Assembly: GCA_015229045.1 (NCBI GenBank)
Contig: JADGCJ010000077.1
Coordinates: forward strand, 1-14,620
Reading direction: 5' to 3'
Source of the DNA: Magnetococcales bacterium
GTDB lineage: Bacteria > Pseudomonadota > Magnetococcia > Magnetococcales > DC0425bin3
DNA: 14,620 bases
The position numbers and the translations under genes are program-made. Shown here piece after piece: positions 7,887 through 14,620 of this stretch (the first letter of the stretch is position 1; each line of letters opens with the position of its first letter). The notes beneath the pieces were generated by a model, which ran no database searches, had not been told where the DNA came from, and worked only from the letters and a program-made list of their open reading frames with translations.

Positions 7887-8145
7887 GAAGCTGCGTCCAT
7901 TTCGAGTTGTGTTCCTGCCAAAAAAAGCCGCTCAAGAAATCAGGATTGTCCAGGAAGAGTTGCGCCCTCTCCATCGGGGTTTGCAGCGGACGCCACCCGA
8001 CAGAGTCTTGTGTACCAACAGGTTTGTCTTTCATGGAGATGGACCATAGTCTGAAGCCAACATCGTTTGCGGGTCACACGAAAAAGGGCCGGGAAAACTC
8101 CGCGCCGCAGCCGCACTGCGGCGCAGTCCTGCCACCACTCAGAGC
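7887..8145 (-). other. pstS-pstC intercistronic region
   Basis: About 259 bp separate pstS from pstC. The region holds the 9-bp hairpin listed at 8102-8124, then sequence with no clear promoter. A 66-codon frame on the minus strand (ATG at 8034, stop at 7834) spans much of it and overlaps the start of pstC. It has no ribosome-binding site and no recognised family, so I do not call it a gene. Confidence 0.5.
8102..8124 (-). terminator. Strong hairpin after pstS (attenuator or mRNA-processing/stabilising element)
   Basis: Perfect 9-bp arms GCGCCGCAG and CTGCGGCGC with a 5-nt loop, 21 nt past the pstS stop. On the minus strand it is followed by GGAGTTTTCCC and, further on, CCCTTTTTCG, so the U-runs are short and interrupted. 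It is therefore more likely a partial terminator or 3' stabiliser that keeps pstS mRNA more abundant than pstCAB-phoU. That fits the need for excess periplasmic binding protein and is inference. Confidence 0.65.
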
Positions 8146-9198
8146 CTACTTGCCAGCCACAAAGACCGGCTTGCCGGAACCATCCTTGATCTGCTCCCAG
8201 GATGCATGAACCAGTTTGATCAAACTGTCGGGCAGAGGCACATAGTTAAGCTCACTGGCCATTTTGGCACCACTCTTGAGGCTCCAGGCAAAAAATCCAA
8301 GAGAGGCGGCGCCCTGTTCGGGTTTCTCCTGCACCTTTTGCATCAGGATGAACGTGGCGCCGGTGATCGGCCAGGACTCCTTGCCGGGTTCGTTGGTCAG
8401 GATTTCGTAAAACGCCGACTTGGTCCAGTCTGCATGCGCAGCCGCCGCTTTGAAGCTGGCTTCATTCGGCTCGGGATAACCGCCATCGGCGTTTTGCAGC
8501 AAGGCATAGGTCATCTTGTTTTGCAATGCGTAGGCATACTCGACATAACCGACGGCACCCGGCAGGCGCTGAACAAAGGCCGACACCCCCTCGTTGCCCT
8601 TGCCGCCCAGACCTACCGGCCATTGTACGGCGGACCCCTCACCCACTTTCTCTTTCCACTCAGGGCTGACCTTGGAAAGATAGTTGGTAAAAATGAAGGT
8701 TGTACCCGAACCATCCGAACGACGCACCACAGCCATCGCCTGATCAGGCAACTTGAGCTTTGGATTCAGATCAAGAATGGCCTTGTCGTTCCACTTGGTG
8801 ATCTTGCCCAGGTAAATGTCTGCCAGCACAGCGGGGGTCAAGCGCAACTCACCTGGTTTCACCCCGGGCAGATTGACAACCAACACCTCGCCACCAATGA
8901 CCGCCGGAAACTGCGTCAGGCCCTGTTTTTCCAACTCTTCGGGTTTGAGGGGCATGTCGGAGGCGCCAAAATCGACCGTTTTGGCCGTGATCTGCTTGAT
9001 GCCGCCACCAGAGCCAATGGATTGATAATTGATCCTGTTGCCCGTCGCCTTCTGGTAGGCATCGGCCCACTTGGCATAGAGCGGTGCAGGGAAACTGGCC
9101 CCGGCACCCGTCACCTCCGCAGCCGTCGCACTCTGCACCAGAACCAGGGCAGAGGCTGCCGCCAACGGTACAGAGAGCCATTTCATCGCTTTCAGCAT
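8146..9198 (-). CDS. pstS: Periplasmic phosphate-binding protein PstS
   Basis: High-affinity phosphate receptor of the Pst importer, 350 residues. A Sec signal peptide (KAMKW, hydrophobic [14 protein letters not shown], cleavage near SATAA at 24-27) sends it to the periplasm. Phosphate-contact motifs are GAGASFP (31-37), [10 protein letters not shown] (61-70), DFGASD (76-81) and RRSDGSGTT (159-167). The C-terminal half carries GYVEYAYA and ATFILMQK as in the family. The start ATG has AGGAG 8 nt upstream. It is the first gene of the operon, and the predicted sigma-54 promoter lies about 240 nt upstream, so it would have a long leader. I see no convincing Pho box upstream. Confidence 0.97.
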   Translation of the reverse strand: MLKAMKWLSVPLAAASALVLVQSATAAEVTGAGASFPAPLYAKWADAYQKATGNRINYQSIGSGGGIKQITAKTVDFGASDMPLKPEELEKQGLTQFPAVIGGEVLVVNLPGVKPGELRLTPAVLADIYLGKITKWNDKAILDLNPKLKLPDQAMAVVRRSDGSGTTFIFTNYLSKVSPEWKEKVGEGSAVQWPVGLGGKGNEGVSAFVQRLPGAVGYVEYAYALQNKMTYALLQNADGGYPEPNEASFKAAAAHADWTKSAFYEILTNEPGKESWPITGATFILMQKVQEKPEQGAASLGFFAWSLKSGAKMASELNYVPLPDSLIKLVHASWEQIKDGSGKPVFVAGK

Positions 9199-9266
9199 GG
9201 GTCATTCTCCTGGATATCTCTTCGGCACTAGGGTAGAGTCAAGTTAACTGTTTTTCCAAATCGCAC

Positions 9267-9299
9267 CAGGACGGCAGTCCTGTGTACACAAGACCGTCC
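9267..9299 (-). promoter_or_regulatory. Palindrome and nested hairpins in the pstS leader
   Basis: TGTGTACACA (9281-9290) is a perfect 10-bp palindrome. It is enclosed by GGACGG (9269-9274) and CCGTCC (9294-9299), which can pair. An alternative 6-bp hairpin CAGGAC/GTCCTG (9267-9272 with 9277-9282, loop GGCA) competes with it. The element could be a protein operator or a switchable leader structure. Function is unknown. Confidence 0.4.
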
Positions 9300-9445
9300 A
9301 TGGTCGCTTGCAACTCCCAACGCACAATGCCCCAGGCAGCCACACATGGTCACGTCGGTCAGGGGATCAAGTCAACGGCAAGGGATCCCAACCATCTCAA
9401 TTCTCTCGCCAAACATGAAGTCCATGGTCCCGTAAAGCAAGGGTA

Positions 9446-9461
9446 AGCAAAGATAGTGCCA
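9446..9461 (-). promoter_or_regulatory. Predicted sigma-54 (RpoN) -24/-12 promoter for pstS
   Basis: The minus strand reads TGGCACTATCTTTGCT. It matches the sigma-54 consensus TGGCAC-N5-TTGC(A/T) at every conserved base, with exactly 10 nt between GG (-24) and GC (-12). The predicted start site is near 9435, giving pstS a 5' leader of about 237 nt. The adjacent divergent gene encodes a sigma-54 activator, as expected for such a promoter. Confidence 0.7.
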
Positions 9462-9545
9462 CACGTTCCAAAACAGTCACCACGCACACAAAAAAGATTG
9501 TTTCCAGAGCAGTCCGTGTTTAAATAAAGTACTTAAAAACAATTC

Positions 9546-9559
9546 TCTGCTAGCGCAGA
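9546..9559. promoter_or_regulatory. Candidate upstream activator site (palindrome)
   Basis: TCTGC-TAGC-GCAGA is a perfect inverted repeat. Its centre is about 117 bp upstream of the predicted sigma-54 start site for pstS, the usual distance range for enhancer-binding-protein sites. Only its position and symmetry support it. Confidence 0.35.
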
Positions 9560-9688
9560 CCCCCGCCCTATAAAACTCTCGCCAATCCCTCGCTCCCGCA
9601 TGAACACCCCCTACAAAAGATCCGCCAACCGCAAGAGTTGTTGCGCCTTTCACAAACATTCTTTGGCCCCGAAAGGTCAACCCGGACC

Positions 9689-11239
9689 ATGAATCCCCTG
9701 TCCATCGTCTTTTCCTGGATCGGTACGGCCGATCTGGAGTCGGTTCGCGCAGAGAGCAAAAAAAAGGGCTCAGGCCCCCTGGCCAGACTCCTGCGCGAAC
9801 GGGAGTTTCACGAGGTTCATCTCCTCGCCGGGCAGGATGAGGAGTCCGCGCAGCTCTTCTCCACTTGGCTGGGAACACGCACAGCCACCGTGGTCACCCT
9901 GCATTGGGTGCCGCTCGCCGACCCCGGCGATTACGGGGAGATTTGTCGGGCCGCCCTGCGGGTCGTGGAGCCGGTTGCCAACCGCATGGGCAGCTCGGAT
10001 CGGCTCTGCTTTCACCTGGAAAACAGGAACGGGCCAATGACCGCCATCTGGATTTTGCTGGCCAAGGCCGGCTTTCCCCAGGCCCGGCTGCTGGAAGTCA
10101 CCCCGGATCAGGAGATACGGGATGTCTCCATCCCGTTTTCCATCAATACCGACATGCTGCCGGATCTCCTGCGCACCCAGGATCAGCAGCTGATCCGTCT
10201 GGCCCACGAAGGGTTCCGCGATGCCCACCCCGAGTTCAACTCCATCGCCTGCCAGTGTGAGGCCATGCGGCGCGTGGTGGAAAAGGCCACCCTGGTGGCT
10301 GCCCGCCACATTCCCGTCCTGATCCAGGGCGAGTCGGGAACCGGCAAGGAGCTTCTGGCTCGCGCCATCCACAACACCAGTCCATTCCGAGAAGGGCCGT
10401 TTGTCGCCATCAATTGCGGGGCCATCCCCGACAATCTGGTGGAGTCGGAACTTTTCGGCCACGAAAAGGGGGCCTTTACCGGCGCCCTGACCCAGCGCAA
10501 AGGCTTCTTTGCCCAGGCCAATGGCGGGACGGTCTTTCTCGACGAAATCGGCGAATTGCCGCTCTCTGTCCAGGTCAAGCTGCTGCGTGTCCTTCAAGAG
10601 CAGGTGATCACCCCGGTCGGCTCCTGTGAACCCCTGCCGGTCAAGTTTCGCCTGATCGCCGCCACCAATAAAAACCTTCTGGAAGAGATGGTCGCCGGAC
10701 GCTTTCGCGAGGATCTCTTTCACCGCATTGCCGTGGCTTTGTTGCTCCTTCCCCCCCTGCGCACCCGGGGCCGGGACATTGAACTCCTCACCGATCGCAT
10801 CCTGGAACAGATCAACCAGGAGTGCCGCGAGCAACCCGGCTTTCGCAAAAAATCTCTCACCGAAAATGCTCGCAAGACTCTTCAGGAGCATCGTTGGCCG
10901 GGCAATATACGGGAGCTGCAAAACACCCTGCATCGTGCGGCCGTCTGGACCCAGGGCGAGATCATCCGGGGACGCGACATTCGCGATGCCCTGTTGCCGG
11001 AGTACTCTTTCGGAAGTGGCACCAGCGAACACATTCTCAATCGACCCATGGGGGCTGGCTTTCGCCTGACGGACCTCCTGACGGAGGTGGCCGATCACTA
11101 TATCCATCGCGCCATCGCCGAGAGCCACAACAACAAGGCGCAGGCCACCCGCCTGGTGGGGCTGCCCAATGCAACCACTTTCGCCAATTGGACAAAAAAG
11201 TATCCCTGGGATCAGGGGCGGGGAAAGAAGGAATCTTGA
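9689..11239 (+). CDS. Sigma-54 enhancer-binding protein with CARF/RtcR-like N-terminal domain
   Basis: The protein has 516 residues and no receiver domain. The N-terminal part (about 1-165) is alpha/beta. Segments such as IVFSWIGTADLES, EVHLLAG and FHLENRNGPMTAIWILLAKAGFP-ARLLEVTP resemble the CARF-type sensor of RtcR-like regulators, which senses nucleotide or RNA ligands. The AAA+ domain (about 183-415) has Walker A GESGTGKE (214-221), the sigma-54-contacting GAFTGA loop (261-266), Walker B TVFLDE (281-286), arginine-finger region GRFREDLFHRI (337-347) and WPGNIREL (403-410). The C-terminus (about 468-505, HNNKAQATRLVGLPNATTFANWTKKY) looks like a Fis-type helix-turn-helix. I chose the ATG at 9689; the frame is open to a TTG at 9638. 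It is divergent from pstS and its sigma-54 promoter, so it probably activates the pst operon (inference). The fold assignment of the sensor is less certain than the rest. Confidence 0.9.
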   Translation: MNPLSIVFSWIGTADLESVRAESKKKGSGPLARLLREREFHEVHLLAGQDEESAQLFSTWLGTRTATVVTLHWVPLADPGDYGEICRAALRVVEPVANRMGSSDRLCFHLENRNGPMTAIWILLAKAGFPQARLLEVTPDQEIRDVSIPFSINTDMLPDLLRTQDQQLIRLAHEGFRDAHPEFNSIACQCEAMRRVVEKATLVAARHIPVLIQGESGTGKELLARAIHNTSPFREGPFVAINCGAIPDNLVESELFGHEKGAFTGALTQRKGFFAQANGGTVFLDEIGELPLSVQVKLLRVLQEQVITPVGSCEPLPVKFRLIAATNKNLLEEMVAGRFREDLFHRIAVALLLLPPLRTRGRDIELLTDRILEQINQECREQPGFRKKSLTENARKTLQEHRWPGNIRELQNTLHRAAVWTQGEIIRGRDIRDALLPEYSFGSGTSEHILNRPMGAGFRLTDLLTEVADHYIHRAIAESHNNKAQATRLVGLPNATTFANWTKKYPWDQGRGKKES

Positions 11240-11248
11240 GAGGCAGGT

Positions 11249-12073
11249 TCACCCCACAGTCGAAGGGGCGCCATCCTTGTTCAAATACTCCTGGATCTCC
11301 CGTTCCGTGCGCAGGGCCTTGCTGTCTTCGACGACCAGGGTACGTTTCCAGGCGCTCGCTGCCATCCTCGGAATGAGAAAATCCTTGCCGAACAGGTAAT
11401 CTTCCGGGGCCTTTCCCTGTTTTTTCAATATATTGACATACTTTCCCGGAATATTTTCCGTCAGGGGAACCAGAGGTACTTCCGTCGATCTCCCCTCTTT
11501 TTCGATGCGGGCCATGCGCCGCCCCAAGTAAAAAATCTTCAACCCATCATCGTCTTCAAAGATGAGCTCGTTCTTGACATCGCCCTCGTCCTGTCTTTTG
11601 GCCTCCTCGAACGGATTTTTATGTTCGATGACCATCGGCGCCTTGTATTTTTCGATGGTTTCGCGCAGGGACTCCAGATTTTGGACCAGGACCAGAATCA
11701 TTTGGTCCTTGAATCGGTCGCGGCAGGCGGCGGTCAGGTCAAGCATGAACTTGTTGTTGAAGCGCAAGAGGACACACTCCTCTTCGGCCACGACGCTGGT
11801 CACCCGCACCCGGGGAGTCAGAAACGATACCTCACCAAAGACCTGCCCCGGCTTGAGAAAAGCCAGGGGGGTCGCAAAAGGCCTTTTGTAGACATGCGCC
11901 GAACCACGCAGGAGAATAAAGCAGGTATCCCCCAAATCCCCTTCACTCAGGATGGCCTGACCGGGTGGAACCTTCAGGAGTTCCGCCTTGCTGTGCTCGA
12001 CGATCTCGTCTTTGTGCTGGTCTGAAAAATCCTTGAAGAAAGGAATTCTTTCCAAAAGCTTCCTTTGGATCAT
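11249..12073 (-). CDS. Cyclic-nucleotide-binding-domain protein without HTH
   Basis: A 274-residue soluble protein. Residues about 12-125 form a Crp-like cNMP-binding beta-barrel: PFFKDFSDQHKDEI, PPGQAILSEGDLGDTCFILLRGSAHVY, and the phosphate-binding cassette FGEVSFLTPRVRVTSVVA (79-96), slightly shorter than in Crp. No Crp helix-turn-helix follows. A charged helix (about 118-145) leads to an uncharacterised C-terminal region (about 150-274) with IFEDDDGLKIFYLGRRMARI and KAPEDYLFGKDFLIPRM that I do not recognise. It is therefore a cNMP-responsive signalling protein and not a classical transcription factor. GGAG 8 nt before the ATG at 12073 sets the start; a GTG five codons upstream has none. 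It is convergent with the sigma-54 activator gene (9 bp apart) and 89 bp downstream of the acetolactate synthase gene, possibly cotranscribed with it. Confidence 0.88.
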   Translation of the reverse strand: MIQRKLLERIPFFKDFSDQHKDEIVEHSKAELLKVPPGQAILSEGDLGDTCFILLRGSAHVYKRPFATPLAFLKPGQVFGEVSFLTPRVRVTSVVAEEECVLLRFNNKFMLDLTAACRDRFKDQMILVLVQNLESLRETIEKYKAPMVIEHKNPFEEAKRQDEGDVKNELIFEDDDGLKIFYLGRRMARIEKEGRSTEVPLVPLTENIPGKYVNILKKQGKAPEDYLFGKDFLIPRMAASAWKRTLVVEDSKALRTEREIQEYLNKDGAPSTVG

Positions 12074-12081
12074 TTCCGCTT

Positions 12082-12085
12082 CTCC
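12082..12085 (-). promoter_or_regulatory. Ribosome-binding site deciding the cNMP-protein start
   Basis: GGAG on the minus strand, 8 nt before the ATG at 12071-12073. It argues against the in-frame GTG at 12088. Confidence 0.5.
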
Positions 12086-12162
12086 CACGGGACGAAAAAG
12101 AGGTCATCAGGGCCTTCAAGGCCTCATCGACCCGCCTGACCACACAATCGAGCGCAACCCCC

Positions 12163-13797
<1,635 letters not shown>

Positions 13798-13803
13798 GGG
13801 GAT

Positions 13804-13808
13804 CCTCC
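13804..13808 (-). promoter_or_regulatory. Ribosome-binding site deciding the acetolactate synthase start
   Basis: GGAGG on the minus strand, 6 nt before the GTG at 13795-13797. It argues against longer versions of the frame reaching 13881, whose extra residues (Cys/His/Arg-rich) do not resemble the family. Confidence 0.75.
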
Positions 13809-13892
13809 GGTACCTAGCCAACGAGGCACAAAATAAAGTGTGAACGCAGACGACAGAGTGTCCCAACCAGGTTCGGCACACCCGTCAGGGCA

Positions 13893-14062
13893 GTATCGCA
13901 TGGCCAGCCCCCCAGCGTCGATCCCGTTTATGCAAAACCCACATATCACGTCGGTCGAGGTATCGGCCACGCCGTTGCCTGATCCGCTTTCAGAGTGATA
14001 CCATCCAAAGCGACACCATTGGGGTAAGAGTCGGGGGATGGTATCAACCAAATGTGTGATAC
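13893..14062. promoter_or_regulatory. Cluster of GATAC half-sites with an 11-bp inverted repeat
   Basis: The divergent region between the acetolactate synthase gene and the plus-strand cNMP gene holds five GATAC/GTATC pentamers in 170 bp (13893, 13960, 13997, 14041, 14058). Two of them lie in the perfect inverted repeat TGATACCATCC (13996-14006) and GGATGGTATCA (14036-14046), with a 29-bp spacer. A related GACACCAT lies inside the spacer. It looks like an operator array. The cognate regulator is unknown. Confidence 0.5.
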
Positions 14063-14081
14063 TGGGAATCACTGCCAAGAG

Positions 14082-14620
14082 ATGAACCTTCAACCTGGTC
14101 TATTGAGTCAGGTCGTCATATTTCAGGGCGCGAACTTTCAGGAATTGGCCCGGTTTCTGGAAGGGTGTGCCGTCCTGGAGGCCGGGGCGGAGCATGTCCT
14201 GTTGGACCCGAACCGACCATCCAGCGACATGTATGTCGTCCTGTCCGGCGTCCTGGAGGTCTATCTTGACGACGCCACCAGGGAGCGCCTCAAAACGATT
14301 ACCCAGGGGGGATCGGTGGGTGAGATGTCTCTCATGCGCCGCCTGCTGCCCAGCGCCTATGTGGTGACGCAGACGCCTTCCCGCCTGCTGGCCATCGATG
14401 AGACCCATTTTTGGGCCATTCTGGAACATTTCCCCGTTGTTGCGTTCAATCTCATGAAAATGTTGTCCGACTGGCTGGCCGACAACAACACCCTGTTGAT
14501 CGACCGCCAATCCCGGCTGGCCAAACGCACCCAGGAGCTGGCCTGGGAGCATGCCAAGCTGGAAAAGATGGTCCATCTGGGCATCTCCCTCTCCGGAGAG
14601 CGCGACGAAACCGCCTTGTT
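14082..14620 (+). CDS. Cyclic-nucleotide-binding-domain protein, N-terminal part (cut by window end)
   Basis: The open frame starts at ATG 14082 and runs off the window end, giving 179 codons. A cNMP-binding domain covers about 13-120: IFQGANFQELARFLEGCAVLEAGAEHVLL, SSDMYVVLSGVLEVYLDD, then GGSVGEMSLMRRLLPSAYVVTQTPSRLLAIDETHFWAIL, where GEMS and the following loop form the phosphate-binding cassette. The usual cassette arginine is not obvious (PSAYVVT), so ligand binding may be altered. A long helix with coiled-coil character follows (about 125-165, LADNNTLLIDRQSRLAKRTQELAWEHAKLEKM), which typically links to an output domain beyond the window, perhaps GGDEF or a kinase. It is divergent from acetolactate synthase. 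The ribosome-binding site before the start is weak. Confidence 0.78.
   Translation, partial: MNLQPGLLSQVVIFQGANFQELARFLEGCAVLEAGAEHVLLDPNRPSSDMYVVLSGVLEVYLDDATRERLKTITQGGSVGEMSLMRRLLPSAYVVTQTPSRLLAIDETHFWAILEHFPVVAFNLMKMLSDWLADNNTLLIDRQSRLAKRTQELAWEHAKLEKMVHLGISLSGERDETAL

Larger units (their letters stand above)
9199..9688. other. 490-bp divergent regulatory region between pstS and the sigma-54 activator gene
   Basis: There is no protein gene here. Towards pstS it contains a predicted sigma-54 promoter (9446-9461), then a leader of about 237 nt with a palindrome and hairpins near 9267-9299. Upstream of the promoter are inverted repeats (9546-9559; 9630-9645, CGCAA-N6-TTGCG) that could bind the activator. 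The AT-rich stretch near 9515-9545, with TTGTTT at 9498 and TTAAAT near 9519, could provide a weak housekeeping promoter for the activator gene. I am not confident of that promoter. I find no convincing tandem PhoB box. Confidence 0.6.

Noticed and set aside
9220..9250. TTGACT with a 17-nt spacer to AGATAT as a sigma-70 promoter for pstS
   Set aside because: The -10 element matches only two of six consensus bases and abuts the ribosome-binding site. The sigma-54 site is far stronger.
9300..9400. PhoB box candidates (CTTGATC..CTGACC..GTGACC) upstream of pstS
   Set aside because: Spacing and sequence do not fit the 11-bp tandem CTGTCAT pattern.
9235..9420. Short upstream ORFs in the pstS leader, including a Cys-containing 39-codon frame
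   Set aside because: None has a ribosome-binding site or recognisable sequence, and short frames are expected by chance.
9477..9878. 133-codon minus-strand frame across the activator gene start
   Set aside because: It is antisense to the well-supported sigma-54 activator, Arg/Trp/Gly-rich and without family resemblance.
9770..11128. 452-codon minus-strand frame antisense to the activator
   Set aside because: A long antisense frame is common in GC-rich genes. The plus strand encodes a complete AAA+ activator with all motifs.

Overview
The window is GC-rich and densely coding, and the gene set is that of a free-living Gram-negative proteobacterium. It holds biosynthetic arginine decarboxylase, c-di-GMP and cyclic-nucleotide signalling proteins, a sigma-54 activator and a complete Pst phosphate importer. 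Protein style and a GGGGC-GAA-GCCCC dispersed repeat remind me of magnetotactic Magnetococcia or related Alphaproteobacteria. That placement is from memory and is tentative. No rRNA, tRNA, CRISPR array, transposase or phage gene is visible.

Layout. (1) 1-4295, all minus strand: a degenerate GGDEF/intact EAL phosphodiesterase, a CheY-type response regulator and arginine decarboxylase (speA). (2) 4296-9198, minus strand: the operon pstS-pstC-pstA-pstB-phoU. A strong hairpin lies in the 257-bp pstS-pstC gap, and a 16-bp inverted-repeat pair lies between pstA and pstB. (3) 9199-9688: a 490-bp divergent regulatory region with an excellent sigma-54 -24/-12 promoter pointing at pstS. (4) 9689-11239, plus strand: a sigma-54 enhancer-binding protein whose N-terminal domain looks CARF-like (RtcR-like) instead of being a receiver domain. 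(5) 11249-13797, minus strand: a cNMP-binding-domain protein without a DNA-binding domain, and an AlsS-type acetolactate synthase. (6) 14082 to the end, plus strand: a second cNMP-binding-domain protein, cut by the window edge, divergent from the synthase across a region rich in GATAC half-sites.

Main hypothesis. The Pst operon appears to be sigma-54 dependent. Its likely activator is the divergently encoded CARF-type enhancer-binding protein, in place of or in addition to PhoB/PhoR, neither of which is encoded here. The promoter spacing (GG-N10-GC), the divergent arrangement and a palindrome about 117 bp upstream of the predicted start site all fit. The regulatory link is inference. Other points of interest are two copies of a hairpin repeat with a compensatory base-pair change, each about 70-75 nt past a minus-strand stop codon; an 18-bp tandem direct repeat next to the EAL gene; and the inverted-repeat pairs noted above.
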